In this document: piece by piece, positions 27,432-38,321 of the stretch
Layout of the letters: the number at the start of each line of letters is the position of its first letter
Numbering within the stretch: position 1 is the stretch's first letter
NCBI RefSeq assembly: GCF_004299785.2
Contig: NZ_CP036246.2
Coordinates: forward strand, 1,954,220 to 2,018,219
DNA from: Arcobacter porcinus
GTDB lineage: Bacteria; Campylobacterota; Campylobacteria; Campylobacterales; Arcobacteraceae
Length of the DNA: 64,000 nucleotides
Reading direction: 5' to 3'
The notes under the pieces: generated by a model
What the model was told of the DNA's origin: nothing
The model's database searches: none
Seen by the model: the letters and a program-made list of their open reading frames with translations, nothing else
Translations under genes and position numbers: made by a program

Positions 27432-30400
27432 TTGCAAATTTCTTTATTTTTAGACCAATATTTGCTTGGGTAATATCACTTATTATTATGATAAGTGGGA
27501 TTGTAAGCCTTTATCTACTTCCAGTGGAACAATATCCTGATATTGCTCCTCCTCAAGTAAATATTTTTACAACATACACTGGAGCATCTGCACAAACAGT
27601 TGAAAATAGTGTAACTCAAATAATAGAGCAACAATTAACTGGTCTTGATGGTATGTTATATTTCTTCTCAAGTTCTAGTTCTTCTGGAAATGCAAGAATA
27701 AGTGTAGTTTTTAATCAAGATGTAAACCCTGATATTGCTCAAGTTCAAGTACAAAATAAAGTAGAGCAAGTATTATCAAGACTTCCTGAAGATGTACAAA
27801 GACAAGGAGTAAGAGTATTTAAGTCGCAAACTGACTTTTTAATGCTAGCTAGTGTTTATGATTCAAAAAATATTGCAGATAAAACAGATATTAGTGACTT
27901 TTTAGTAAGTAATCTTCAAGATAGTATTGCAAGAATTGATGGAGTTGGAGAAGTTAGTGTTTATGGTGGTCAATATGCTATGAGAATATGGCTAGATCCA
28001 TATAAACTTGAAAAATACTCTTTAATTCCAAGCGATATTCAAGCTGCAATAAATGCTCAAAACTCTCAAGCTAGTGCTGGAAGACTTGGAGCAATGCCAA
28101 CAATACAAGATCAACAACTAGCTGTTACAGTAACTGCTAGAAGTAAATTTCAAACAGTTGAAGAGTTTGAAAATATTATTTTAAAAGCAAATCTTGATGG
28201 TAGTAGCGTAAAAATAAAAGATATTGCAAAAGTAGAAATTGGAGCTCAAAGTTACAATAATATAACTGCTCTAAATGGTTTCCCTGCTTCTGGAATATCT
28301 ATTCAACTTGCAAGTGGTGCAAATGCAGTTGCTACTTCAAATAGAGTAAAAGAGTTTTTAAAACAAAGCGAAAGTTTTCTTCCTGAAGGGTATAAAATAG
28401 CATATCCTAGAGATACAACTCTTTTTATAAAAGCATCAATTTATGAAGTTATAAAAACTTTAATTGAAGCAATTATTTTAGTTGTTTTAGTTATGTTTTT
28501 ATTTCTTAAAAACTTTAGAGCAACTTTAATTCCTGCTATTGCTGTTCCTGTTGTACTTTTAGGAACTTTTGCTATTCTTAATATTCTTGGCTTTACAATA
28601 AATACTTTAACAATGTTTGCTCTTGTTCTTGCAATTGGTCTTTTGGTTGATGATGCTATTGTTGTTGTTGAAAATGTTGAAAGAAATATGAATGAAAAAG
28701 GTCTAAGTCCAAAGGAAGCAACTATTTTATCAATGAAAGAAGTAACTAGTGCATTAATTGGTATTACAACTGTTTTATCAGTAGTTTTTCTTCCTATGGC
28801 TTTTTTTGGTGGTTCAACTGGTGTTATTTATAGACAATTTTCTGTAACAATTATATCTGCAATGGTTCTATCAGTAATAGTTGCTTTAACTTTAACTCCA
28901 GCTCTTTGTGCAACTATTTTAAGACCAAATAAAGAGAAAAATAGTGGTTTTATATTTTGGTTTAACTCAAAATTTGAAAGTCTAACTTCAAACTATTCAA
29001 GAGTTGTAGAAAAAAGTATTATATTTTCAAAAAGATGGGCATTTTTTTACTTATTAATCATTATTGCATCTGTTTATATGTTTATAAAGCTTCCTACAAG
29101 TTTTCTTCCAAAAGAGGATCAAGGAAGTATGATGGTTCAATATACTCTTCCAACTGGAGCTATTGCTTCAAGAACTGTTGAAATTGCAGATACAATAAGA
29201 GATTATTTTTTAATTGAAGAAGAGAAATATTTAAATACAATTTTCACAATTTCAGGGTTTAGTTCAAGAAGTAGTGGTCAAAATGTGGGAACAGCTTTTA
29301 TATCTTTGAAATCATGGGATGAAAGAGATAAAAATGGACATGTAGATAATATTTCAGCAAGAGCAACAAGAGCATTTAATAACCCTGAAAGTAAATACTT
29401 TATAAGAGATGCAAGAGTTTTTGCACTTAATCCAAGTGTTATTCAAGGATTAGGTTCTAGTGATGGTTTTGAATTTCAATTACTTGCTAGTTCAAATATA
29501 ACAAGAGAAGATTTAACTATCGTAAAAAACAATATTTTAGAAGAAGCTAAGAAAAATGCTTATATTAAATCAGTAAGAGCAGATGGTACTGATCAATCTC
29601 CTCAACTTAAAATATCTTATGATATTCAAAAAGCAACAAGCTTGGGTATCAATTTAAGAGACATTGATACAACTTTAAGTGCGGCTTGGGGTGGAGTTTA
29701 TGTAAATGACTATATAGACCGAACTAGAGTAAAAAGAGTTTATATTCAAGGAGATGCTCCATTTAGAAGTGCACCTGAAGATTTATATAAATGGAAAATA
29801 AGAAATAGTAGTGGTTCAATGACATCTTTCTCTGAATTTAGTTCATTTTCTTGGGAATATGGTCCAGAAGAGTTAAGTAGATTCAATGGTTATATGTCTT
29901 ATGGAATTCAAGGAAGTGCAGCAGATGGAATTAGTTCTGGGTTTGCTATGAAAGAGATGGATAGTATTTCAAACTCACTAGCAAATGGAACTATGAATGC
30001 ATATAGTGGAGCTTCTTATCAAGAAAGACTTGCTAGTAATCAATCAATGATGCTTTATTCTATATCTCTTTTGGTTGTATTTTTATGTTTAGCCGCTTTA
30101 TATGAAAGCTGGAGCGTACCTTTTTCTGTAATTCTTGTTGTTCCTTTAGGAGTTTTTGGAGTTGTTTTAGCTGTATTATTAAGAGATTTACATAATGATA
30201 TTTATTTCCAAGTTGCTCTTTTGGCAGTTATGGGACTTGCAAGTAAAAATGCTATTTTAATAGTTGAATTTATAAATAGCTCATATAAAAATGGAATTGG
30301 ATTAATTGAGTCTGCGATACTTGGTGCTAAATTAAGACTTAGACCAATAATAATGACATCTTTAGCATTTATTGCAGGAATTATACCTCTTGCCATTTCA

Positions 30401-30535
30401 ACTGGAGCTGGTGCAAATAGTAGAATCGCAATAGGAACTGGAATAATTGGAGGAACAATTAGTGCTACAATATTAACTCTATTTTTAGTTCCTCTTTTTT
30501 ATATATTTATAAAAAAAATATTTAGTAAAGAGTAA
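27428..30535 (+). CDS. RND multidrug efflux permease (HAE1 family)
   Basis: At 1035 residues this is a full AcrB/CmeB-type permease. The FIFRPIFAWVISL start, the porter-domain segments, the proton-relay pair in LLVDDAIVVVENVER (Asp-Asp in span 4), and GLASKNAILIVEF near the end are all visible. It pumps hydrophobic drugs, bile salts or dyes out using the proton gradient. Its ATG overlaps the adaptor stop (ATGA), and the outer-membrane gene starts 2 bases after its stop. Confidence 0.95.
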   Translation: MIANFFIFRPIFAWVISLIIMISGIVSLYLLPVEQYPDIAPPQVNIFTTYTGASAQTVENSVTQIIEQQLTGLDGMLYFFSSSSSSGNARISVVFNQDVNPDIAQVQVQNKVEQVLSRLPEDVQRQGVRVFKSQTDFLMLASVYDSKNIADKTDISDFLVSNLQDSIARIDGVGEVSVYGGQYAMRIWLDPYKLEKYSLIPSDIQAAINAQNSQASAGRLGAMPTIQDQQLAVTVTARSKFQTVEEFENIILKANLDGSSVKIKDIAKVEIGAQSYNNITALNGFPASGISIQLASGANAVATSNRVKEFLKQSESFLPEGYKIAYPRDTTLFIKASIYEVIKTLIEAIILVVLVMFLFLKNFRATLIPAIAVPVVLLGTFAILNILGFTINTLTMFALVLAIGLLVDDAIVVVENVERNMNEKGLSPKEATILSMKEVTSALIGITTVLSVVFLPMAFFGGSTGVIYRQFSVTIISAMVLSVIVALTLTPALCATILRPNKEKNSGFIFWFNSKFESLTSNYSRVVEKSIIFSKRWAFFYLLIIIASVYMFIKLPTSFLPKEDQGSMMVQYTLPTGAIASRTVEIADTIRDYFLIEEEKYLNTIFTISGFSSRSSGQNVGTAFISLKSWDERDKNGHVDNISARATRAFNNPESKYFIRDARVFALNPSVIQGLGSSDGFEFQLLASSNITREDLTIVKNNILEEAKKNAYIKSVRADGTDQSPQLKISYDIQKATSLGINLRDIDTTLSAAWGGVYVNDYIDRTRVKRVYIQGDAPFRSAPEDLYKWKIRNSSGSMTSFSEFSSFSWEYGPEELSRFNGYMSYGIQGSAADGISSGFAMKEMDSISNSLANGTMNAYSGASYQERLASNQSMMLYSISLLVVFLCLAALYESWSVPFSVILVVPLGVFGVVLAVLLRDLHNDIYFQVALLAVMGLASKNAILIVEFINSSYKNGIGLIESAILGAKLRLRPIIMTSLAFIAGIIPLAISTGAGANSRIAIGTGIIGGTISATILTLFLVPLFYIFIKKIFSKE

Positions 30536-30537
30536 AA

Positions 30538-31923
30538 ATGTTTAGATATATATTTTATTTTATAATAGCAATATCTTTTGTATCTTGTACTTCAATGCAA
30601 CCAACTCTTAATCTTGAAGATAAAGAGTTCACAAAAGAGTCATTTAAAAATTATGAACAAAATAGAAATGATAATTTTGAAGAATTTAATAGTAATAAGT
30701 TTTTAAAAGATGAAAAATTAAAAACTATTATTAATCTTGTTTTAGAAAATAATAAGAGCTTAGAAATAGCTCTTTTGAAAATAGAGAGTTCAAAAGCTCT
30801 TTATGGGATACAAACTTCAAATCTATTTCCAAAAATTGATGCTAAAGGTTCTTTAGATAGAACAAAAGCAAGTGATTATACAAATCCAAATAATCAAATC
30901 TCAAATAACTATAAAGCAAATATTACAGCATCTTTTGAGCTTGATCTATTTGGTAAAAATCAAAGCCTAAATGATGCTGCTAAAAATAGTTTTCTTGCTA
31001 CAAAGTATGCTTATAATAGTACAAAACTTATTTTAATTTCTGAAACAATTAATACTTATTTAAAACTAGCAAGTAGTTTAGAGAATCAAAAATTATCAAA
31101 TGAAATATTAAAAAATTTAGAAGAAACATACTCTTTAACAAGTAAAAAATATGTTCTAGGAGCTACTTCTAAACAAGAGATGTTGGCAAGTTTAGCTTCA
31201 CTTAAAGAGATGGAAAATAGAAGCTTAGAGTTTGAAAATGAAGTAGCAAAAAGTATAAATGCTCTTGAGTTTTTATTATCTTCTAAACTTGATGAAAATT
31301 TAATGCCAAGTGAATTTTTAAAGTCTGATTATATTGATACTTTAAATTATCAAATAGAATCAAATGTTTTACTAAATAGACCAGATATAAAAGAGTTTGA
31401 GTTTAAATTAAGAGAAAAAAATGCGAATATAGGTGCTGCTAGAGCAGCTTTTTTTCCAAGTATTAGTTTAACTGCAAGTACAGGATATGCAAGTAACTCT
31501 TTAAGTGGATTATTCTCAAATCAAAATACATTTTGGCAAATTAGTCCAAGTATAAATATTCCTATTTTTACAGCTGGTGAGAATATAAAAAGATTAGAAT
31601 ACTCAAAAAAAGAGCAAGAGATAGCTTTAAAAGAGTATGAGAAAGCTATTCAAACGGCATTTAAAGAGGTAAATGATACTTTAGCTATTAGAAAAAACAT
31701 TGCTTCTAAATTAGAAAACTACTCTTTACTTTTAGAGTCTTTAAAAGACACTTACAATATTGTTTTAAATTCATATAAGATTGGAAAAGGATCTTATTTA
31801 TCTTTACTAATTGCACAAAAAGAGTATATAAACGCTAAGATTGCTTATACAAATTTAGTTTTAAGTGAGTTAGAAAATAGAGTAGATATTTTTAAAACTT
31901 TAGGTGGAGAGATAAAAGAGTAA
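30538..31923 (+). CDS. RND efflux outer-membrane lipoprotein (NodT/CmeC type)
   Basis: The 461-residue protein has a lipoprotein signal (SFVSCTS). It carries two outer-membrane-efflux repeats: LFPKIDAKGSL with ASFELDLFGKN, and FFPSISLTASTGY with SINIPIFTAGENIKRLE. NRPDIKEFEFKLREKNANIGAAR is a strong family mark. It completes the three-part pump encoded upstream. A bidirectional terminator follows. Confidence 0.93.
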   Translation: MFRYIFYFIIAISFVSCTSMQPTLNLEDKEFTKESFKNYEQNRNDNFEEFNSNKFLKDEKLKTIINLVLENNKSLEIALLKIESSKALYGIQTSNLFPKIDAKGSLDRTKASDYTNPNNQISNNYKANITASFELDLFGKNQSLNDAAKNSFLATKYAYNSTKLILISETINTYLKLASSLENQKLSNEILKNLEETYSLTSKKYVLGATSKQEMLASLASLKEMENRSLEFENEVAKSINALEFLLSSKLDENLMPSEFLKSDYIDTLNYQIESNVLLNRPDIKEFEFKLREKNANIGAARAAFFPSISLTASTGYASNSLSGLFSNQNTFWQISPSINIPIFTAGENIKRLEYSKKEQEIALKEYEKAIQTAFKEVNDTLAIRKNIASKLENYSLLLESLKDTYNIVLNSYKIGKGSYLSLLIAQKEYINAKIAYTNLVLSELENRVDIFKTLGGEIKE

Positions 31924-31935
31924 TTATCTCTTAGT

Positions 31936-31968
31936 TTTAAATAAAGAGGATAATCCTCTTTATTTAAA
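31936..31968. terminator. Bidirectional terminator between RND operon and chemoreceptor
   Basis: A perfect 15-base stem (31936-31950 with 31954-31968), AAAGAGGA/TCCTCTTT in the core, with a TAA loop and A/T-rich flanks. It lies between convergent stops at 31923 and 31964. Confidence 0.85.
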
Positions 31969-33925
31969 AACTTTCCCACTCATCATCTGTTTTTTGTTCT
32001 TTTATTTCAAGAGCTTTTGTAGGCTTTTTAACTTTTTTCACCTCTTCTTTATTTACAAACCTATCTTCTTGTATTGATTTTTTTCTACTTGTTGCAAGAA
32101 TATCATCTTTTCCTATAAATCTTTTTGCAATAACATCTTCAACAATATTTTTAGAGATTCCATCTGTTTGATTTGCAATACTTTGTGTTTTTGAAGCAAT
32201 TACAGCATTTTGTTGTGTTTTTTGATCAAGCATTGTAACAGCATCATTTATTTGAGAAATACCACTTTGTTGCTCTTTTGAAGCATTTGATATCTCATTT
32301 ATCATCTCTAAAGATTTTTCAATATTACTTAAAAGTCCTTCATAATCTTTTATCATTAAATCTGAAATATTTTTACCTTCTTGAGCTTTTGAATTTGCTA
32401 TTCCAACAATATCTTTAATCTCTCTTGCAGCTTCTGCACTTCTATTTGCAAGATTTCTTACTTCACCTGCAACAACAGCAAATCCTTTTCCAGCTTCTCC
32501 AGCAGTTGCAGCTTCAACGGCTGCATTTAAAGATAAGATATTTGTTTGAAATGCAATATTATCAATAACACTTATTGCTTCATTTATATTATTTACTTGA
32601 TTTGTAATTTCATCCATAGCATTTGCTGTATTTCTAGCCATCTCCTGACCTTTTTTAGCAGAATTACTAACTTCATTTGAGTAACCAGACATTTGAATAA
32701 CATTATTTGAATTACTAATAACTGTACTTGTAATCTCTTCAAGAGCTGCTGCTGTTTCTTCTAAAGATGCAGCTGCTTCATTTGAACTTTGATTTAGACT
32801 ATTTACATTTTCAATCAATGTTTTTGAAGATTCTTCAAGGCTAACTCCTCTTTTTAAACTATCTTTTAGCATAGATACTATCGCATTTTGAAGAGTATTT
32901 ATTCCTGTAATCATCTTTTCAAGAACACCACCTTGTTCATCATCTTTTCCAAGTTCTAAAATAGGTCTATAATCATAATTTGAGTAAGAATTTAAGATAT
33001 CGTTTATATGTTCAAATCTCTCTTTTGTATTACTTATCATTGAATTTAATTCATCTTTAAACTCATTTAAAGATCTATTTGGAGTGTTCTTATCTATTGT
33101 TTGAGAATACCAACCATTTCTAACTCTTATCATAACAGCTTTTGCTTCATCAATTAATTCATGATCTTTTTCTAAAGTATCTTGAACTATCTCAATATTG
33201 TCATTTATAAGTTTTGCCATCTCTCCAAACTCATCTTTACTTGAATCATCTAAAGTTTCAACATCATCTGATTTTCTATTTAAAAAATTAAAGAAACTTA
33301 AAAGCCCTGATTTAAAGTTATTTAATGATTTTGTAATAGAGTTTGATAATAATATAGAGAATAATATAAATATAATCATTGATAATGCACCAACTATTAA
33401 TAAGTTCATAGTTAAAGAATAAATTGAATTATCTCTTAATTTAGCATTTCTTTGATTCATATCGTCATAGTTTTTTTCTATATTAGTTACTAGTTTAACA
33501 ATAGATTTCATAGTAGATTCATACTGTTCTCTAGTTTCATCTTTATTTGTGCTAAAAGAGTGTTCTGCTAAAGCATCAAGACTTTTTATATAATCTTTTA
33601 TATTTACTATTGTAAGATCACAAAGCTCTTTATTTTCTATTGATGCAAATGACTCTTTTAATAATAGAGTATCTTTTATCATATCTTCCCATTTTTGATC
33701 AACATTCGCTTTTTCATCTTTTGTAGGATTTAACATAAATTGATAAACAGCAATTCTTGCTTTAAGTAAATTATCTATTAGATGCGTTGTTTGAGAAGAT
33801 ACTTTTATTCTCTCTTGCACATAACTTATTGATAAACTATATATTATAGTAGTTGCTATAATTGTAATAATAAATATTATAGGAAACAAAAAAAGTTTTG
33901 TTTTTGTATTTAAATTTTTTAACAT
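31964..33925 (-). CDS. Methyl-accepting chemotaxis protein
   Basis: This is a 653-residue protein. It has two membrane spans (about 15-35 and 185-210) flanking a periplasmic helical domain of about 150 residues, then a long linker. The conserved signalling hairpin ([32 protein letters not shown] region) lies at about 480-520. A charged tail ends in DDEWESF; such C-terminal aromatic tails can tether CheR or CheB, but that is only suggested. I take ATG 33925: GAGGA stands 5-8 bases before it and is inside the alternative longer start at 33937. Confidence 0.9.
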   Translation of the reverse strand: MLKNLNTKTKLFLFPIIFIITIIATTIIYSLSISYVQERIKVSSQTTHLIDNLLKARIAVYQFMLNPTKDEKANVDQKWEDMIKDTLLLKESFASIENKELCDLTIVNIKDYIKSLDALAEHSFSTNKDETREQYESTMKSIVKLVTNIEKNYDDMNQRNAKLRDNSIYSLTMNLLIVGALSMIIFILFSILLSNSITKSLNNFKSGLLSFFNFLNRKSDDVETLDDSSKDEFGEMAKLINDNIEIVQDTLEKDHELIDEAKAVMIRVRNGWYSQTIDKNTPNRSLNEFKDELNSMISNTKERFEHINDILNSYSNYDYRPILELGKDDEQGGVLEKMITGINTLQNAIVSMLKDSLKRGVSLEESSKTLIENVNSLNQSSNEAAASLEETAAALEEITSTVISNSNNVIQMSGYSNEVSNSAKKGQEMARNTANAMDEITNQVNNINEAISVIDNIAFQTNILSLNAAVEAATAGEAGKGFAVVAGEVRNLANRSAEAAREIKDIVGIANSKAQEGKNISDLMIKDYEGLLSNIEKSLEMINEISNASKEQQSGISQINDAVTMLDQKTQQNAVIASKTQSIANQTDGISKNIVEDVIAKRFIGKDDILATSRKKSIQEDRFVNKEEVKKVKKPTKALEIKEQKTDDEWESF

Positions 33926-34010
33926 CTTAGTCCTCATTTGTAAAAATTTTAGTATTCTACCTTTGTATTCTTTAGCTAAATTTAAAAATATTATTTTATA
34001 TATGATTGAA

Positions 34011-35237
34011 TTATTTTATTAAATTTTTTCCTACCAAATAGCCACTTGACCAAGCAAAATGAAGATTATACCCTCCTCTATTTCCAACAATATCCAAAAC
34101 TTCTCCAGCAAAATATAGATTATTTATAAGTTTACTTTCGTATGTTTTATTATCTATTTCTAGAGTTCTTACACCGCCACCACTTGCTTCAGAATGCCCA
34201 AATCCTTGTGTATCAATAACTTTTAATCTCCAAGAATTTAATTGATGAGAAATTGCTTTTATCTGTTTTGTATTTATATCTTCTACTTTTGTATCTAAAT
34301 CTATTTTGCAAATATTTAGTAAAACAGGAGCAATTTTATTTGAAACAACTCCTATTAAAACATCAACTACTCTACTATTTTGTAAAGATTTAAAAAGAGC
34401 TGCAATTTGATCTGCTAAATCATTTACATTTATATTAGAAAATAGATTAACTCTTAATTCTACATCAGAATATTGACTCAAAGCCAAAACTGCTCTTTGT
34501 GAAATATCAAGTATTGCAAAACCTGAAACTCCATAAGCTGTAAACAAAACATCACCAAAAATTTCATCTTCCAAAGTTCCATTTACATATAAAGATACTT
34601 TACACTCTTTCTTTACACCTTGAAGTTTTCCATTATAAGTATCTTTTGTTTGAAGTCCAACTAAAGATGGATAAGTAGGATTATAACTATGTCCAAAACT
34701 TGAAGCTATTTCAAGCCCAATTTCACTTGAGTTTAATTGTGGAGCGGCTCCTAAACCACTTGAAACTACAACTTTAGAATAGTTTTTAAACTCTTCTTCA
34801 TTTGCAATAATTATAAATTCATCATCTTTTTTTTCTACTTTTTGTATGAAATGTTCATAAAAGATATTTACTTCTAATTTTTCTAAAGCCAAAGCCAAAA
34901 GATTAACTACCGATTTTGCTTCATTTGAAAGTGGATAAACTTTTCCACCATCTTTTATATCTAGCATTAATCCAATCGTTTTACAAAACTTTTCAAAAGA
35001 TTTAAAATCAAACTCTTTTAAAGCAAAATTTACAAAATCTGGATTTTCTCCCAAATAGTTCTTTGATGTAATTTTTGTATTTGAAATATTGCATCTACCA
35101 TTTCCACTTGCAAGTATTTTTTTACCTATACTTTTATTTGCATCAAAAATATCAATTTGTAAATCTTTATTTAATCTTTTTGCAGTAATTGCAGCCATTA
35201 TTCCAGCTGCTCCAGCACCTATAATTGCTATTTTCAA
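34011..35237 (-). CDS. HI0933/BaiN-family FAD flavoprotein
   Basis: The 408-residue protein has the FAD-binding Rossmann motif [17 protein letters not shown] at the N-terminus, the family motif [15 protein letters not shown] (residues 45-60), and the C-terminal [25 protein letters not shown] that closes the FAD site. The family is widespread and poorly characterised; BaiN reduces bile-acid derivatives, but most members have no proven substrate. It is monocistronic. Confidence 0.87.
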   Translation of the reverse strand: MKIAIIGAGAAGIMAAITAKRLNKDLQIDIFDANKSIGKKILASGNGRCNISNTKITSKNYLGENPDFVNFALKEFDFKSFEKFCKTIGLMLDIKDGGKVYPLSNEAKSVVNLLALALEKLEVNIFYEHFIQKVEKKDDEFIIIANEEEFKNYSKVVVSSGLGAAPQLNSSEIGLEIASSFGHSYNPTYPSLVGLQTKDTYNGKLQGVKKECKVSLYVNGTLEDEIFGDVLFTAYGVSGFAILDISQRAVLALSQYSDVELRVNLFSNINVNDLADQIAALFKSLQNSRVVDVLIGVVSNKIAPVLLNICKIDLDTKVEDINTKQIKAISHQLNSWRLKVIDTQGFGHSEASGGGVRTLEIDNKTYESKLINNLYFAGEVLDIVGNRGGYNLHFAWSSGYLVGKNLIK

Positions 35238-35355
35238 AATTTGTCCTAAATCTTTATTTTAAGTATTTTAACCTAATTATCTTTAAAGATTTCAATAATC
35301 TATACTATTTTAATACACTTTATCTAGATACCTTATAGTCTGATACTTATATAAA

Positions 35356-35428
35356 TTTGATTAAAAGACTTGACAATTAAAAAAAAATTCTTTATAATTC
35401 TGCATAAATTTAAACTTGATTAAAAAAC
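35356..35428 (+). promoter_or_regulatory. metY promoter flanked by direct repeats
   Basis: TTGACA (35370-35375), a 17-base spacer and TATAAT (35393-35398) make a perfect sigma-70 promoter 43 bases before metY. A near-identical repeat flanks it: TTTGATTAAAAGAC (35356-35369) just before the -35 box and CTTGATTAAAAAAC (35415-35428) just before the ribosome-binding site. The repeats are possible operator halves for the Rrf2 regulator encoded next, which is inference. Confidence 0.7.
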
Positions 35429-35440
35429 AAAGGATATAAA

Positions 35441-36709
35441 ATGCAAAAAGATACAATTGCAATTCACACTGGATATGATAAAAAAAATGGAAATGGTGAG
35501 ATGGCTATTCCTATTTCTCAAACAATAGCTTATGCTTTTAGAGATAGTGAACACGCAGCAAATCTGTTTGGATTAAAAGAGCTTGGTTCAATCTATACAA
35601 GATTAACAAACCCAACAACAGATATTTTTGAGCAAAGATATGCTCAACTTGAAAATGGTGCTGCTGCTTTAGCAACAGCTAGTGGAGCAAGTGCAATTTT
35701 TTATGCTATTGCAAATATTGCTGAAGCTGGAGATAATATTTTAATCTCTGATAAACTTTATGGTGGAAGTGTTACGCTATTTCATTTTACTTTAAAAAGA
35801 TTTGGGATATCTGTAAAAACATTTAAAAATGATGATGCAAGTGATTTAGAAAGCCTTGTAGATGAAAATACAAAAGGGATTTTCTTTGAATCATTATCTA
35901 ATCCACAAATTGCAATTCCAAATATTGAAAAAATAGTTGAAGTAGCAAAGAAATATGGAATTATCACAATTTGTGATAACACTGTTGCAACTCCATATCT
36001 ATTTAATCCAATCTCTTGGGGAATTGATATTGTTGTTCACTCAACAAGTAAATATACAAGTGGAAATGGTACAGCTTTAGGTGGAGTTATTGTTGAAAGA
36101 GATGTTTTAGCAGAATTTTTCAAGCAAAATAGTGCAAGATACCCACACTTTACAACTCCTGATGCTTCTTATCATGGACTTGTTTATACAGATGTTCCTC
36201 TTCCAAACTTTTGTTTAAGAGTTAGATTATCACTTCTTAGAGATATTGGAGCAACACCTGCACCATTTAATTCATGGCTTTTAATTCAAAGCTTAGAGAC
36301 TTTAAGTATTAGAGTTGAGAAACATTCAAGCAATGCTTTAAAAGTTGCTGAGTTTTTAAAATCTCATCCAAAAGTAAAAAGTGTAAATTATCCTGGTCTT
36401 AAAGGTGATAAATATTTTGATAAAGCTCAAAAATATTTCAAAAATGGTTTAGCAAGTGGATTAATCTCATTTGAAGTAAGCACTTTTGAAGAAGCTAAAA
36501 AAGTTATTGATAGTGCAAAACTATTTAGTGTTGTTGTAAATATTGGAGATAGTAAATCACTTATTGTTCATCCAGCTTCAACAACTCACTCTCAACTAAG
36601 TGAAGAAGAGTTGAAAAGTGCTGGAGTAAGTCCTGTTACGATTAGACTTTCAATTGGTTTAGAAGATAGTGTTGATTTAATTGAAGATTTAAATCAAGCA
36701 TTAAATTAA
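35441..36709 (+). CDS. metY: O-acetylhomoserine sulfhydrylase
   Basis: The 422-residue PLP enzyme belongs to the Cys/Met metabolism family. It has YTRLTNPTTDIFEQR, the SGASAIFYA stretch, DNTVATPYLFNPI, the PLP-Lys in VVHSTSKYTSGNG, and SLIVHPASTTHSQLSEEE near the end. MetY joins sulfide to O-acetylhomoserine to make homocysteine for methionine. It starts the sulfur-assimilation cluster; the regulator gene follows 10 bases later. Confidence 0.93.
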   Translation: MQKDTIAIHTGYDKKNGNGEMAIPISQTIAYAFRDSEHAANLFGLKELGSIYTRLTNPTTDIFEQRYAQLENGAAALATASGASAIFYAIANIAEAGDNILISDKLYGGSVTLFHFTLKRFGISVKTFKNDDASDLESLVDENTKGIFFESLSNPQIAIPNIEKIVEVAKKYGIITICDNTVATPYLFNPISWGIDIVVHSTSKYTSGNGTALGGVIVERDVLAEFFKQNSARYPHFTTPDASYHGLVYTDVPLPNFCLRVRLSLLRDIGATPAPFNSWLLIQSLETLSIRVEKHSSNALKVAEFLKSHPKVKSVNYPGLKGDKYFDKAQKYFKNGLASGLISFEVSTFEEAKKVIDSAKLFSVVVNIGDSKSLIVHPASTTHSQLSEEELKSAGVSPVTIRLSIGLEDSVDLIEDLNQALN

Positions 36710-36719
36710 GAGTTATTTC

Positions 36720-37133
36720 ATGCCTTTAATTTCAACAAAAGGGATTTACGGATTATCAGCTATGCATGAGTTAGCAAAACATAATGATGACTCTCCCATG
36801 CAAATTAAAGATATTTCTGCAAATGCGTCTATACCGCAGAACTATCTTGAACAGCTCTTAGGAAAACTAAGAAAAGCTGGTCTTGTAAATAGTATAAGAG
36901 GTGCAAGAGGTGGTTATCATTTAGCAAGAAGTGCTGATGATATAAAAGTGGTGGATATTTTGATAGCTTTAGAAGATGATTTAAAAATAGCTGATCAAAA
37001 GACAAATAATCCTATATTAGACTTATTTTTTGATGAGTCAAAAGAGAAGATGAAAAAAATATTTGATTTAAGCTTATCAAAATTAGATGAGTATCAAAAC
37101 AAATATAATCAGTTTTTACATTACAATATATAA
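36720..37133 (+). CDS. Rrf2-family regulator, CymR-like
   Basis: The 137-residue protein has the Rrf2 winged helix: STKGIYGLSAMHELA, SIPQNYLEQLLGKLRKAGLV (recognition helix) and SIRGARGGYHLAR. It has no cysteine at all, so it cannot hold the 2Fe-2S cluster of IscR or NsrR. That and its place between metY and cysK match CymR of Gram-positives, a repressor of cysteine genes that acts with CysK. The function is inferred from family and position. Confidence 0.87.
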   Translation: MPLISTKGIYGLSAMHELAKHNDDSPMQIKDISANASIPQNYLEQLLGKLRKAGLVNSIRGARGGYHLARSADDIKVVDILIALEDDLKIADQKTNNPILDLFFDESKEKMKKIFDLSLSKLDEYQNKYNQFLHYNI

Positions 37134-37148
37134 AGAGAGGAAAGTATT

Positions 37149-38075
37149 ATGGCATATGCAAACAATATAACAGAACTAATAGGAAACACTCCTTTAGTAA
37201 AATTACAAAAAGCAAGTAAAGAAGGGGCTACGGTTTTAGGTAAATGTGAATTTATGAATCCTAGTTCAAGTGTTAAAGATAGAATTGGTGCAAATATGAT
37301 TAAAGTTGCCCTAGAAGAAGGAAAAATCAAAACTGGATCAACAATAATTGAGCCAACAAGTGGAAATACAGGAGTTGCACTTGCAAGTGTTAGTGCTGCT
37401 TTAGGATTAAAACTTATTCTTGTAATGCCTGCATCTATGAGTATTGAAAGAAGAAGACTTCTTGTTGCACTTGGAGCAAAACTTGAACTAACTCCAGCTG
37501 AAAAAGGTATGAAAGGTGCTATTGAAAGAGCTGTTGAATTAAACAATGAAATTAAAGATTCAATTATTTTACAACAGTTCCAAAACCCTTCAAATCCAGC
37601 AATTCATAGAGAAACAACAGCAAAAGAGATTTTAAAAGATACAAACGGAAAAGTTGATTTCTTTATTGCAGGTGTTGGAACCGGTGGAACTTTAACAGGT
37701 GTTGGTGAAGTTTTAAAAGCAGAGAATCCAAATATTAAAATAATTGCAGTTGAGCCTTTAGCTTCTCCTGTTTTAAGTGGTGGAAACCCAGGTCCTCATA
37801 AAATCCAAGGAATTGGAGCTGGATTTATACCAGATGTTTTAAATACAAAGCAGATTGATGAAGTTATCAAAATAGATAATGATGATGCAATAAACTCTTC
37901 AAGAGAACTAGCGAAAGAGGAAGGACTTCTTGTAGGTGTATCTTCAGGTGCAAATGCTCTTGCTGCTAAAATTATTGCAAGTAGACCAGAAAACAAAGGT
38001 AAAACAATAGTTACAATTCTTTGTGATACAGGAGAGAGATACTTAAGTTCTGGTCTTTATGAATATGAAGAGTAG
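37149..38075 (+). CDS. cysK: Cysteine synthase A
   Basis: The 308-residue PLP enzyme has NPSSSVKDRIGANMI (PLP Lys near residue 43), TSGNTGVALA (substrate loop), GTGGTLTGVGE (phosphate loop) and VGVSSGANALAA. It makes cysteine from O-acetylserine and sulfide. AGAGAGGAAAG precedes the ATG. It sits 15 bases after the CymR-like gene; in Bacillus, CysK is also the co-repressor of CymR. Confidence 0.95.
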   Translation: MAYANNITELIGNTPLVKLQKASKEGATVLGKCEFMNPSSSVKDRIGANMIKVALEEGKIKTGSTIIEPTSGNTGVALASVSAALGLKLILVMPASMSIERRRLLVALGAKLELTPAEKGMKGAIERAVELNNEIKDSIILQQFQNPSNPAIHRETTAKEILKDTNGKVDFFIAGVGTGGTLTGVGEVLKAENPNIKIIAVEPLASPVLSGGNPGPHKIQGIGAGFIPDVLNTKQIDEVIKIDNDDAINSSRELAKEEGLLVGVSSGANALAAKIIASRPENKGKTIVTILCDTGERYLSSGLYEYEE

Positions 38076-38081
38076 GTTTTT

Positions 38082-38312
38082 ATGCACGAAAAACCATACA
38101 GATCTGTTGCCAAGAGTATATCTTGGCGAACAGTTGGGACACTTGATACAATCATTGTATCTTATTTTGTCACTGGAAATTTAGTTATGGCAGCTTCAAT
38201 AGGAAGTATTGAGGTTCTTACAAAAATGCTCTTATACTATTATCACGAAAGAGTTTGGAATAAACTAAAGTTTGGAATGCATAAACCAACAGAGAATGAT
38301 TATCAAATTTAA
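38082..38312 (+). CDS. DUF2061 small membrane protein
   Basis: The 76-residue protein has the DUF2061 pattern: YRSVAKSISWRTVGTLDTIIVSYFVTG, then SIGSIEVLTKMLLYYYHERVWNK. Two short membrane segments lie at about 17-35 and 38-55. The family has no proven function. It lies 6 bases after cysK and 9 bases before cysH, inside a sulfate-assimilation unit, and members are often found by cys genes in other bacteria, so a link to sulfur or sulfate handling is plausible. Confidence 0.85.
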   Translation: MHEKPYRSVAKSISWRTVGTLDTIIVSYFVTGNLVMAASIGSIEVLTKMLLYYYHERVWNKLKFGMHKPTENDYQI

Positions 38313-38321
38313 AGGTATTTA

